From: Planctopirus ephydatiae
GTDB lineage: Bacteria > Planctomycetota > Planctomycetia > Planctomycetales > Planctomycetaceae
DNA length: 64,000 bases
Reading direction: 5' to 3'
Assembly (NCBI RefSeq): GCF_007752345.1
Contig: NZ_CP036299.1
Location: 496,001-560,000, forward strand
Of the stretch, positions 1 to 8,756 are shown one piece after another (within the stretch, counting starts at the first letter, position 1; every line of letters starts with the position of its first letter). Made by a program: the position numbers and the translations under genes. The notes beneath the pieces are model-generated. The model was not told where the DNA came from, ran no database searches, and worked only from the letters and a program-made list of their open reading frames with translations.

Positions 1-777
1 CTCGCCGAAGACGCCGTCTTTTTGCAGAGCGGTCGCATAATCAAAGTAAGAACGTGCGGGATAAGACCGGAAGAGAGTCCGGTCAAGAATTCGTTGGCGC
101 TGATTGAGTTCGCGATCGTTAGCCTTCAGATACCAGTCACGGGCGACAAGGTAGTTATCAAGCCCCTGTTCGTTGACTTTGGGATCGGGACCACCTTTGT
201 AGAGTTCGGTATCCGGGTCATTCTTGAAGAACTTGCGGAAGTAGCGGGCTTCGTCGGACATACCAATTTTGAAGCCAATAATCCGGCCTTCTTCCCAGGC
301 GAGATCCGGGTTTTTGGCGTTGATATCAATCCCGTTCTGCAGAAACTTAGCCCCTTCCTTCACCCAGTGGAAGCGATCTTTGACGCTGTCCCATTCGGCA
401 CTCACATTGAAGGCCAGGTTCCAGCTGTTGTATCGCCAGACTGAGATGAAGTGCGGCTGCAAGCGGATGATGGCATCCGACGTGGACTTCATCTGAGCCC
501 AGTTTTTCGTGTTCTTGTAATGATCCATATTGGACCACAGGGTGTTGACCGCAATCCCTCGAAAACCGAGCAGCACCATATTCATGGCAGCACTGGTGGG
601 ATCGATCTTGCCGATATCGGATTCACCCAGCTCGAACTTGGATCTCATCGAAGAGAGAAGACCCGGAGGGGTCGAACTTCCACCACCTGGCATCCCCAGG
701 AGAACGATGGGAACGAGGAGCAGGACGATAAAGCCAAGATAGGCCAGTTTTCGATTACGTGATTCGGACTGGTTCAT
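1..777 (-). CDS. membrane-anchored protein of ABC exporter operon (3' end cut by window)
   Basis: This open frame starts at the ATG ending at 777 and runs without a stop to the left edge, so the 259 residues seen are only the N-terminal part. It begins MNQSESRNRKLAYLGF, followed by one hydrophobic segment at about residues 10-29 and a Gly/Ser/Pro linker (GMPGGGSSTPPG), which suggests a single-pass anchor with a large extracytoplasmic domain. The rest is rich in Trp, Tyr and Asn (for example ARDWYLKANDREL). No enzyme motif is recognised. Its ATG overlaps the TGA of the upstream permease gene (ATGA), so translation is probably coupled and the protein probably works with the exporter. Similar planctomycete proteins are often carried as hypothetical or loosely named proteins; I give no function. 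Confidence 0.75.
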   Translation of the reverse strand, partial: MNQSESRNRKLAYLGFIVLLLVPIVLLGMPGGGSSTPPGLLSSMRSKFELGESDIGKIDPTSAAMNMVLLGFRGIAVNTLWSNMDHYKNTKNWAQMKSTSDAIIRLQPHFISVWRYNSWNLAFNVSAEWDSVKDRFHWVKEGAKFLQNGIDINAKNPDLAWEEGRIIGFKIGMSDEARYFRKFFKNDPDTELYKGGPDPKVNEQGLDNYLVARDWYLKANDRELNQRQRILDRTLFRSYPARSYFDYATALQKDGVFGE

Positions 778-2417
778 TTTGCCTCCAGTTCACGCGAACG
801 CAGACAGTAGTAGCCGATAAGTACACAAGGAATAAAGTAGCCAATCGTGACCAGCACTGCGGGAAGCAGTGTGTTCCAATTATCTACGTCGAAACCGTTG
901 GCAACGTAGCCAGTCATATTGAAATAATTGACATTCGGGAGAATCTGCTGGATGAGCCACAAGAACCCATTCATGATCCAGTCGACCCATTTGATGAGTT
1001 GAGTGCCCGGATTGCTGGGCAAATCGGTCGTATCGTTCATGTAGGTCGGGATGCGGTAGGCCGATTCGAAGGCCCCGCCACCTTTCCATTCATCAGAAAG
1101 CAGTTTGCTGATGAATTCACGGGCCGTGATACTGACTGTCAGGAAGGTGAAGATCATCATGATTGCAAAAGGGCCCTTCACGAACGTACTGGCTGTGACA
1201 CCTAAGGTGACAGTCAGCACCATGAATAACCAGATGCCCAGAATCGCTTTGAAGAATGTGACAGCAAAGGGTGCGTCGGGAAGGCGAATGAATAGATCCG
1301 ACCTGGCCATCCCCAGGTATTGACCGGGATCAGTACAGGCCACAGCAATGGTGAGGCTGCCATCTTTGGCGACGAGATCGTTGATTAAGTCGACTGTCTG
1401 GGACTCATTGTCCTTCGTTTCGGCAATCAGTGTGCGGCGAATGCCATCGGTTCGGCCGCTGAATTCATCCCCAATTTCGAGAGTGGCGGCAGTCACCTCC
1501 AGATTTCGCTCGGGATTCAGGATGATGTACTGAAAGCGGGTGGTGCGATCCATATTCCCTTTATGAGAACGGAACGCTTCGATACGGGATTCGAGCCGGA
1601 GGGCTTCGTAGGTTTTGCCATCTTCGTCCGTCATAGTCGTCAGCATGGCGGGAGTGACATTTTCGAAGCGCCAGATGGCCCGGCTTTTCGTGGCCCCTTC
1701 GATATAGCTGCGATATGCCCAGATATCACCCACATTAATACCAGCGTCGGTCTTGTTACCTACGCGATCAAGAAAACTTATCTGGCCCCAGATGGGCTGC
1801 CTGGCGGTGAGTTCTGAACGGGCAGATTCTGGTACCTGGCGATAAATCCAGACCAGTGAGGTAACGGACATGACTCCCAGCAGCACTGTCCCGACGCCGA
1901 CGTAGCCCAATATACGCGAGAGAACAATTTCGAATCGGCGGGCGGGTTTGGTCACGACGGTGTGAATGGATCGCAGCCGGATGTCTTCCGGAATGCCGAT
2001 GCAGGAAAGGAGCAGCATGACGATCATCGTGAGCCACGTGAGGACGTTGAGAATAAAGGTCACGTGGATTTTGACTGCGTCTTTGGCGTATTTGGCTGAT
2101 TGATCGGGATCCGAAAGGAACCATCCGGCAAACATGAACAGAACGGCAAAGACCACAAAAACGAAGAGTGCTTTGCGGCGAATGGCCTCGGTAAACGTCA
2201 GTTTGGCCAGAGCGTAGCAGCGAGAAACAGAAGTCGAAAAGATCTCGACAAGGCTTTGGCCCAACGAATGGCCAAACAGGGCAGCACCTCTGGCACCGTT
2301 TGAAACCAGATTCGAGGTGAAGGTAATGAGCAGGATGCTCGAAAAAATGACCACGACCACAGCCAGCCATTGCAAGGAGGCCGAGAGCAGCGGAAAGGGA
2401 TCCGGAAGGAAGTCCAT
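774..2417 (-). CDS. ABC-2 type transporter permease
   Basis: A 547-residue inner-membrane permease. A hydrophobic N-terminal segment lies at about residues 15-33, two more at about 85-102 and 120-145, then one near 170-190. A long hydrophilic stretch of about 200 residues follows (around 190-375), and a C-terminal group of hydrophobic segments extends from about 385 to the end. This is the pattern of ABC-2 permeases with a large periplasmic insertion. The ATPase gene lies just upstream on the same strand (2551-3483) and the downstream gene overlaps by 4 bp, giving a three-gene exporter operon. The substrate cannot be read from the sequence. Start ATG at 2417; no better internal start was seen. 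Confidence 0.85.
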   Translation of the reverse strand: MDFLPDPFPLLSASLQWLAVVVVIFSSILLITFTSNLVSNGARGAALFGHSLGQSLVEIFSTSVSRCYALAKLTFTEAIRRKALFVFVVFAVLFMFAGWFLSDPDQSAKYAKDAVKIHVTFILNVLTWLTMIVMLLLSCIGIPEDIRLRSIHTVVTKPARRFEIVLSRILGYVGVGTVLLGVMSVTSLVWIYRQVPESARSELTARQPIWGQISFLDRVGNKTDAGINVGDIWAYRSYIEGATKSRAIWRFENVTPAMLTTMTDEDGKTYEALRLESRIEAFRSHKGNMDRTTRFQYIILNPERNLEVTAATLEIGDEFSGRTDGIRRTLIAETKDNESQTVDLINDLVAKDGSLTIAVACTDPGQYLGMARSDLFIRLPDAPFAVTFFKAILGIWLFMVLTVTLGVTASTFVKGPFAIMMIFTFLTVSITAREFISKLLSDEWKGGGAFESAYRIPTYMNDTTDLPSNPGTQLIKWVDWIMNGFLWLIQQILPNVNYFNMTGYVANGFDVDNWNTLLPAVLVTIGYFIPCVLIGYYCLRSRELEAK

Positions 2418-2550
2418 ATTCGATTACGCCGTAGAAAACTGATGATAAAGAGAAAATCCCAACGCATTCACGGGCCATCCATGAATGCCTGCCCTCGATG
2501 ATTTTCAAAGAAGACAGGCAAGTGGCCACAGGCATTGTGGCCGGGGTTGC

Positions 2551-3483
2551 CTAGACCGAAATGCGGCGACCAGGACGTTCGCGGCTTTCCTGAACGGTAC
2601 GCAGGAAGAGTTCTTCCAGCGACGATGTGGGTTGATCGATCTGCACGTCGGTGACGCCATGTTTCTTGAGGACATCAAGCACTTCGCTGGCAGCGGCTTC
2701 GGAAAGCTTGCTTGAACGGATCTGCGTGGCATCCTGTTCTTTGACCAGTTCATCGACCCGGCCCATCACCTTGAGTTCGCCACCGTAGAGAATTGCGATG
2801 CGGTCGCAGACATCCTGCACGTCGGCGAGGAGGTGGCTGCACATGACGATGGTTTTGCCCTGTTCCTTGAGCTTGATGATGAGATCTTTCATATCCCGGT
2901 TCCCCAGGGGATCGAGCCCACTGGTGGGTTCATCGAGAAGAATCAGTTCGGGATCGTTGATCAGAGCTTGAGCCAGACCGATGCGTCGAGTCATCCCTTT
3001 GGAGTACTCTTTGAGTTGCCGTTTGCGGGCATGAGAGACTTTGACGAGTTCGAGAAGTTCGTTTGTGCGCTGCTTTCGAACATCGGCGGGGAGACGGAAG
3101 AGGCGGCCGTAAAAATCGAGTGTTTCTTCAGCATTGAGGAAGCGGTACAGATACGATTCTTCGGGCAGGTAACCAATGCGTTCGTTTTTGGAAACGTCGG
3201 TCGCGGGTTTGCCGAGGATGGAGATTTCACCTTCGGTCGGGAAGAGCAGACCGAGCAGCAGCTTCATGGTGGTGGTTTTGCCAGAACCATTGGGGCCGAG
3301 GAGGCCGAAAACTTCACCCTTGCGAACTTCCATGGTGAGCGATTTGAGCGCCTTCACCTTGGGGCGACCCCAGAAATCCCGATAGTCTTTCGACAGGTTT
3401 CGAATCGAAATGACGGGTTCATTCCCGGCAGGCAGGGAGGATGAATCTTTAGCCGCTGTCGGAGAGGCGACATCTGTGCTCAT
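2551..3483 (-). CDS. ABC transporter ATP-binding protein
   Basis: A 310-residue ABC ATPase, the energising subunit for the permease encoded downstream. Walker A is GPNGSGKTT at residues 63-71, the signature region is YSKGMTRR from about residue 160 (a degenerate LSGGQ, usual in exporter ATPases of the CcmA/DrrA type), Walker B is LILLDEP at 180-186 with the catalytic Glu, and the switch His is in CSHLL near 217. About 20 polar residues precede the domain, and a C-terminal extension of about 70 residues ends in [16 protein letters not shown], like the extended C-termini of ABC-2 exporters. The 133-bp gap to the permease start holds no other gene. Confidence 0.93.
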   Translation of the reverse strand: MSTDVASPTAAKDSSSLPAGNEPVISIRNLSKDYRDFWGRPKVKALKSLTMEVRKGEVFGLLGPNGSGKTTTMKLLLGLLFPTEGEISILGKPATDVSKNERIGYLPEESYLYRFLNAEETLDFYGRLFRLPADVRKQRTNELLELVKVSHARKRQLKEYSKGMTRRIGLAQALINDPELILLDEPTSGLDPLGNRDMKDLIIKLKEQGKTIVMCSHLLADVQDVCDRIAILYGGELKVMGRVDELVKEQDATQIRSSKLSEAAASEVLDVLKKHGVTDVQIDQPTSSLEELFLRTVQESRERPGRRISV

Positions 3484-3915
3484 CAGTGACTCAACTCTCA
3501 GAATGTGCTGGCTTGGCCAGCGGGTAAAATGAAAATCAGCAGTACAAAAACAGGTCAGGCTCGAAAATGGGTGGCAAGCTCTGGAATTGATTTTGAAAGG
3601 CTCATTCCAGATTTCGCACGTGTGAATTGATCATGTCTTCACCAGCCACTCTCCGCAACCGGTGGAGGCACTGGATATACGAGGCTCATCGAGAATTCGC
3701 GGGAGAATACGAATTCGTGGGGTATTTCGCGGGTTGAGGAGGCTTAAGATTCGTGGAAACTTCATGAAATGGGCGTTTCCACTGACCGAATGCGATCGCG
3801 GAGGCATGCCAAAAGTGGCCTCCTGTACACATTTTAGTGGCTTGGGGATCTGGAGAACCTCGCAGAACAGCGATTTGGCCTTGGGAATATTCTTCCCCCG
3901 ATCGTTTTTCGCAGG
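3484..3915. other. intergenic region, no gene seen
   Basis: This 432-bp gap lies between the ABC ATPase start and the SulP stop and should hold the promoter of the exporter operon. Short imperfect repeats built on ATTCGCGGG and ATTCGTGG occur at about 3690-3760. No convincing promoter, terminator or coding frame was seen. Confidence 0.5.
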
Positions 3916-5721
3916 TTAATCCGAGTCGGAACGAACGACGGCAGGTGCTGTTTCCTGCGGAAGGGGTGCTTTCGAGGTGGCAGGGGATTTTTTTCGGCCG
4001 GCCAGCGGATGCAGGGAAAACGGTGTATGGTCATCGAGGCCGACCACCTCGAAGGTGCGATTGCTGCTCCGGCAGTGGGTTTCGAGTTCGTGGAGTTTTT
4101 CCATGACGGTATGATCGACAAAAGTCGTTTCTGTAAGATCGAGGATGACTCGCTCTCGCAGGGTAAGCTGCTCTTCGATCGTCTTCTGGAGCCTGGGCCA
4201 GTTGCTGAAGACGACAGCCCCACTCATTTCGAGTGTGACCGCAGATTCGGTTTCGGCTTCGATCGAAAGCTGTGGTGTCAGCATGCTACGGGGTGACCGG
4301 CTGTGCCAGAGATTGATCATCAGCTTGCAGCCCACACCGGTCACAATGCCAATCAGGAGGTCAGTGGCCAGCGTGGTCACAATCGTGACCATAAAGATGG
4401 CCAGTTGCTCACTCCCCACGCGATAAGTACGCACAAAGGTGGCTGGCGAAGCGAGACGAAAACCGGTGTAAACCAGCATGGCAGCCAGTGCTGCGAGTGG
4501 AATACTGTGAATCAGACCCGGAAACAGGAGCACGAACGCGAATAAGAACAGTCCGTGCCAGAGATTTGCGAACCGGCTTTTGGCACCACTCGCGATGTTG
4601 GCCGATGACCGCACGATTTCGGAAATCATGGGGAGCCCGCCGATGGCAGCAGCGAGGGAGTTCGCCACTCCTACGGCCAGCAGATCCCGGTCGTAATTCG
4701 TTTTGCGTTTTTCGGGATCCAGCAGATCGACGGCTTTGGCACTCAGGATCGATTCCAGGCTGCCAATCAGCGTGAAGAGCAACAGATACTTCAGACCAAC
4801 CCAGCTTGAAAGACTGCGAAAATCGGGGAAGGCAATCGCTGCGAGTGGATCGCTCAGCACATCAGGAATTGTTACGAGAAACTTGGGGCCGACGACGTAC
4901 TCGATGGCTGTTTCTGAGGAAAAGGCACCGATGGGAAACAGGTATTTGTGCTCGTGTTCGAGATCGAACCACAGACCCATGCCAATCGAGACCACAATCA
5001 CAACCAGTTGTGCAGGGACCAAGCGGAAGAGCTTCCAATAATGTGCGATGATGGGCAGGGTGAACATGATCAGCAGGCTGACTGCGCCAATCAGAAAGAT
5101 CTTCGGATTGGATTGCAGGATGGCTGCGGGGAGGTTTGCGAGTAGTACCAGTGGAGACGCTGGTTCGTGCGCATGGCCCAGAGGGGCATCTGTTCCAAGG
5201 AGACCATAAGCCTGTTTGGCAATGACAATCAAACCAATGGACACCAGCATGCCATGCACTGGGGTGGAGGGGAATAAATCGGAGATTTTCCCGAGTTTCA
5301 GGAGACCAATCAGCACCTGGAGCAGGCCAGCCGCGAATCCGATTCCTAACGTCAGGCGATAACCCAGCAGCATGCCTTCGGCTGTCGTCGTGTCTCCGCC
5401 AAAGGCAGCGCTCAGTTCCATGACAGCACCAGCGACAATCACGATCAAGCCGGCAGCAGGCCCTTTGATGGTCAACTGGGAATTGCTGATGAACGTACAG
5501 ACAATTCCACCGATGACGGCCGTCCAGATACCGGCAATCGGCGGGAAATTGCTGGCCTTGGAGATTGCCAGACACAATGGCAAGGCAATGAGAAAGACGA
5601 GAAATCCCGAGACGAGATCAGCAGTCATCCCCGGGATGATTGACGTGGAATGGGGAGACTTTCGCCCTGAAGGATTCAAGACCTGGGAATTTTCCAAAGT
5701 ACTCGGCGTTTCCATCTGCAT
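3916..5721 (-). CDS. SulP family inorganic anion transporter with STAS domain
   Basis: A 601-residue SulP (SLC26-type) carrier. About 10-12 hydrophobic segments span residues 30-450, including the conserved early region GFLVFLIALPLCLAISKAS and the GPAAGLIVIVAG segment. A cytoplasmic STAS domain follows at about 475-575, with the core VILDLTETTFVDHTVMEKL. Members move sulfate, bicarbonate or other anions by proton or sodium symport or by exchange; the substrate is not decided here, and no carbonic anhydrase or sulfate-assimilation gene lies next to it. The last 25 residues are Ala/Pro-rich and look disordered. The gene stands alone, with gaps of more than 400 bp on both sides. Confidence 0.92.
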   Translation of the reverse strand: MQMETPSTLENSQVLNPSGRKSPHSTSIIPGMTADLVSGFLVFLIALPLCLAISKASNFPPIAGIWTAVIGGIVCTFISNSQLTIKGPAAGLIVIVAGAVMELSAAFGGDTTTAEGMLLGYRLTLGIGFAAGLLQVLIGLLKLGKISDLFPSTPVHGMLVSIGLIVIAKQAYGLLGTDAPLGHAHEPASPLVLLANLPAAILQSNPKIFLIGAVSLLIMFTLPIIAHYWKLFRLVPAQLVVIVVSIGMGLWFDLEHEHKYLFPIGAFSSETAIEYVVGPKFLVTIPDVLSDPLAAIAFPDFRSLSSWVGLKYLLLFTLIGSLESILSAKAVDLLDPEKRKTNYDRDLLAVGVANSLAAAIGGLPMISEIVRSSANIASGAKSRFANLWHGLFLFAFVLLFPGLIHSIPLAALAAMLVYTGFRLASPATFVRTYRVGSEQLAIFMVTIVTTLATDLLIGIVTGVGCKLMINLWHSRSPRSMLTPQLSIEAETESAVTLEMSGAVVFSNWPRLQKTIEEQLTLRERVILDLTETTFVDHTVMEKLHELETHCRSSNRTFEVVGLDDHTPFSLHPLAGRKKSPATSKAPLPQETAPAVVRSDSD

Positions 5722-6334
5722 GTTCGCAACACACTCAAGCGGTTGTCAGGTCAATTTCTCTGATGACTTTCAAGGTCAAGCTCATCGTTCTGGTCACCTT
5801 CCACTGGCAAAGCCCGCAACCGGGCGAATTCCTGTCTCGATTATCGTCGAAATTTTCCAAATGCAACTGCCACGCCATTCTGCAGGCCAGATCACTGAAT
5901 TCGTGGAGAAGAGTTGGAATTCCCAGTGAGACCGCTCGCCAGAAAACGACTTCCGAGAGTTTGACATGCAGTTGGCTGGGGGCGAATGTCCGATACGAAG
6001 CCTGACAAAAATTTCAGGAAAAGCTTGTCGTTTTGCCAGATGTTCGTGATCGCCGATCTGAGAGGATGTCGAATTTGCCGATCGAACGGGCTGTGATGAC
6101 AGCTTTTCCAGCAGGTGTGCCTGCTGAGTTGAGCGGCCGAATGACGACACCTCAGGTTCAGCACAAGCGGAATGGCGATTCCAAATGCCGAGAGATTGTG
6201 CGTTTTTCAGGAAAGAACAGAGCTCTGTGGGTTGTGAAGACAGGCTTGCCCGGTATTAGCTCAAGAGAGGCGGCAAGCATGGCACATGGTACGTGACTAG
6301 TTGTAGTAACGTACTGCAACACACAATCCGGCGA
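5722..6334. other. intergenic region with one dispersed palindromic repeat
   Basis: This 613-bp gap lies upstream of the SulP gene and downstream of the cobalamin adenosyltransferase gene. It contains repeat copy A near its right end (6230-6292). Open frames on either strand here have no recognisable domain and look like chance reading frames. The SulP promoter must lie here, but no clear -35/-10 pair was identified. Confidence 0.5.
6230..6292 (+). repeat. REP-like palindromic repeat, copy A (long-loop subtype)
   Basis: Starts GGTTGTGAAGACAGGCTTGCC and ends GGCAAGCATGGCACATGG. The arms GCTTGCC and GGCAAGC form the hairpin. The loop is about 20 nt and contains TATTAGCTCAAGA, closely matching the loop of copy B. 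It lies between two minus-strand genes. Confidence 0.75.
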
Positions 6335-6910
6335 TTAAGCGGAGCGATTCTTGCCGGGAATCCAGAGGACATCGGCTTTGCCGCCATCGTTACAGAGTCT
6401 GGCGAGGCAGAAGAGGAGATCAGAGAGCCGATTGAGGTAGATCACACAGTGAGGGCTGATTGGTTCCTGCTCACTGAGAGCGATGACACCAATTTCCACG
6501 CGGCGGCAGACGGTTCGCGCGACATGTAAAGCGGCAGCGGCTTCTGTACCGCCGGGCAATACGAAGCTGGTCAGTGGAGACAACTGATCGACGGCCTGAT
6601 CAATCGCATTTTCCAGTCGTTCAATTTGAGCGGCAGTCATCCTCAGAGCTTCTCCGGGAGCTTCGTTCTCTTTTTGAGGGATGCACAGATCGGCCCCCAG
6701 ATCAAACAGATCGTGCTGGATCGAAGTGAGCAGTTGTCGAATTTCCTCAGTGAGTTGGGCATGCAGAGCCACGCCCAGGGTGGCATTGAGTTCATCGACG
6801 CCACCATAAGCGACAATTCGGGGACTGGTTTTCGAAACGCGGTCTCCGTTGCCGAGGCTGGTTAATCCCGAGTCGCCCGACTTGGTGTAAATTCGATTCA
6901 GGTAGACCAT
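6335..6910 (-). CDS. pduO: PduO-type ATP:cob(I)alamin adenosyltransferase
   Basis: A 191-residue cytoplasmic enzyme that transfers the adenosyl group of ATP to cob(I)alamin to make coenzyme B12. The family's ATP-binding N-terminal loop is TKSGDSGLTSLGNG at 9-22 (the usual form is TKTGD), VDELNATLG is at 38-46, and the helical core carries FVLPGGT at 116-122, ARTVCRR at 131-137 and YLNRLSDLLF at 158-167. Length and motif order match the trimeric PduO/MMAB family, not CobA or EutT. No B12-dependent enzyme or other cobalamin gene is beside it, so it probably serves general salvage. ATG start at 6910. Confidence 0.93.
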   Translation of the reverse strand: MVYLNRIYTKSGDSGLTSLGNGDRVSKTSPRIVAYGGVDELNATLGVALHAQLTEEIRQLLTSIQHDLFDLGADLCIPQKENEAPGEALRMTAAQIERLENAIDQAVDQLSPLTSFVLPGGTEAAAALHVARTVCRRVEIGVIALSEQEPISPHCVIYLNRLSDLLFCLARLCNDGGKADVLWIPGKNRSA

Positions 6911-7252
6911 CAGTCATTTCGCTTTGAAGGCAAGAACAGTCGAGCACGCGGCGAGAGAGTACTTATGCGGTTCCCAGAACATAACAGCGCGTTGTTGATT
7001 GCGAAAACATGCTTGCCCAGTATTGACTCAAGACGGGCTGCAAGCATGGCACACAGAGCGCTGTGACTTCACGGAGAGCGTATTTGAAACGCAATACGCA
7101 AACGTCAATCTGCATGGTTTCATTGTAGTATAATCTGGTGATTCGATCACCTCAGCCAGACATTCGGTAGAAGATTCATATTATCCCTCGTGAACTGGCG
7201 AGGATTGGATCTGCTGAACTTGATTCGGACCTGTCGAGATGTTGAGAGTCGA
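6911..7252. other. intergenic region with one palindromic repeat
   Basis: This 342-bp gap lies between the AraC-type regulator stop and the adenosyltransferase start. It contains repeat copy B. Nothing else is supported. Confidence 0.5.
6989..7085 (+). repeat. REP-like palindromic repeat, copy B (long-loop subtype)
   Basis: The arms CATGCTTGC (7008-7016) and GCAAGCATG (7040-7048) are perfect complements. They enclose a 23-nt loop containing TATTGACTCAAGA, nearly the loop of copy A. The right flank, GGCACACAGAGCGCTG followed by an AGCGTAT segment, is shared with the right half of copy C, so this subtype is about 90 bp long. Confidence 0.8.
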
Positions 7253-8482
7253 CTAGTGGCGACGCCGGTATTCGCCGGGAGTGACCCCCAGCTCACGCCG
7301 GAAGGTACGCACCAGAACTTCCACGTGATTGAAGCCCGTGAGCTGGGCAATACGGGCCAGTGGAAGTGTGGTTTCTCCCAGGAGGCGTTTGACGTTCTGC
7401 AGTCTCATCCTGCGAAGGACATTGGCTGGGGTATCGTCGAGCACTTTATGGAAGCGGTGTTCCAGCACCCGGCGGGAGACATTGAGAGCTTTCTCCACAT
7501 CCGCAATCTGAATTGGTTCGCTCAAATGGTCGCGCATAAAACGAACGGCCATATCGACCAGAGGATCATCGACAGCCGATGTTTCAGTGGATCGGCGCTG
7601 TACCACACCGACTGGGGGGACAAGAATCGGCTCATCTGGTGCTGGTTCGCCATTCATGAGTTTGTCGAGCAGAGTCGCTGCTTCGTAACCGACACGGACA
7701 GGAGCCTGATCGATATTCGAAAGCGGTACTGGTGCCAATGCCGACAACAGTGGATCATTTTCACCAACGAGCAGAGCAATATCGTCGGGGATCCGAAAGC
7801 GGCTGAGACGGGCACAGGTCATTAATTCGCGGCCCACTTCACCACTCCAGGTGAAGATTGCCGTTGGCTTGGGAAGCATTTTCAGCCACTGTAGAAAACC
7901 TTTTCGTTGGGTTAGAAGGTCAGGGACAGGAATTGGAACTGTGGGCTGATAAATGCTGGTCTGATGGCCGGCTTGCAGTAGCGTATTGATGTAGTTTTTC
8001 CCCAGCAGATCGTCATATCCGGCACGATGAATGGGCCCGATGTAGGCGAAGCTGCGGAAGGACTGTTCGAGGAAATGTTCGGCAGCGAGCCTTCCGCAGG
8101 CCGCTTCATCGGAGACGACTTTGGGGATCCGGAGGGAGTGCTGTCCCATCCAGGAGACGTTGACGCAGGGGAGATTGCTTTTGAGGATCTGCTTTTCGAG
8201 TGCGGGATGCGTGAGGCGGGCAATAATGCCATCGCCACTCCAGCCCTTGGGAATCAGCAGTTTTTCGTCATGACCGCGTGGTTCGATGAAGAAATCCCAG
8301 AAGCCGTGCTCGCTGGCATACTGGGCAATCCCGCGTAAGACCTGCCTCGTCCAGTCAGATGAGGTATGGACGATTAGTGCCACACTGCGATGCATGGTGG
8401 GTGGCATGGCCGATACCGGCAATGTCGCTGGACGCGGAGAAATTTCGGACGAATCCTGGGAAGCGGGGGCTTCTTGCGACAT
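7253..8482 (-). CDS. XylR-like AraC family transcriptional regulator
   Basis: A 409-residue regulator with two parts. Residues 32-285 form a LacI/periplasmic-binding-type ligand domain (SVALIVHTSSDWTRQVLRGI, DGIIARL, VSDEAACGRLAAEHFLE). Residues 297-409 are a C-terminal AraC/XylS helix-turn-helix pair (IADVEKALNVSRRVLEHRF and ARIAQLTGFNHVEVLVRTF). This is the architecture of E. coli XylR, so a sugar-like effector is likely, but no sugar catabolic operon adjoins it. About 30 Pro/Ser-rich residues precede the ligand domain. It is divergent from the DUF1559 gene at 8757, which could be a target. Confidence 0.9.
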   Translation of the reverse strand: MSQEAPASQDSSEISPRPATLPVSAMPPTMHRSVALIVHTSSDWTRQVLRGIAQYASEHGFWDFFIEPRGHDEKLLIPKGWSGDGIIARLTHPALEKQILKSNLPCVNVSWMGQHSLRIPKVVSDEAACGRLAAEHFLEQSFRSFAYIGPIHRAGYDDLLGKNYINTLLQAGHQTSIYQPTVPIPVPDLLTQRKGFLQWLKMLPKPTAIFTWSGEVGRELMTCARLSRFRIPDDIALLVGENDPLLSALAPVPLSNIDQAPVRVGYEAATLLDKLMNGEPAPDEPILVPPVGVVQRRSTETSAVDDPLVDMAVRFMRDHLSEPIQIADVEKALNVSRRVLEHRFHKVLDDTPANVLRRMRLQNVKRLLGETTLPLARIAQLTGFNHVEVLVRTFRRELGVTPGEYRRRH

Positions 8483-8634
8483 ACGACCTCGATCTGGAGT
8501 GGAAAGATGTGACTTTAAGTACCGGTGCTCATCATTTCCTGACGAACTCTGGGAGATTGTGAGTCAAACTTCATAAATATGGGGAAAGTATCAAAAGAAT
8601 TGCGTAAATACTCATTGGAGCGAATCGAGGTGAA

Positions 8635-8755
8635 GTACACACTACCTGTCGTTGAATTCACTTCCTGAGAGATGGGTGGAGGTGAGCAACGCATCTTTTC
8701 TTGGGGAATCCTTCTCATTCCCCCTCAAGATCTCTTCATTTTTCAGGTAGTGTAC
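8635..8755 (+). promoter_or_regulatory. inverted repeat that could sequester the DUF1559 ribosome binding site
   Basis: The left arm GTACACACTACCTG (8635-8648) is complementary to CAGGTAGTGTAC (8744-8755). Ten base pairs are perfect, extended to 12 with a 2-nt bulge. The right arm ends two bases before the ATG at 8757 and contains the only purine-rich AGGTAG candidate for the ribosome binding site. A second small hairpin, GGGGAAT/ATTCCCC, lies between the arms at about 8703-8723. A role in translational control is inference. Confidence 0.4.
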
Positions 8756-8756
8756 A

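Noticed and set aside
3662-3919. 85-codon plus-strand open frame rich in Arg and Gly
   Set aside because: It consists largely of short imperfect DNA repeats (ATTCGCGGG type) and overlaps the end of the SulP gene; no support as a protein.
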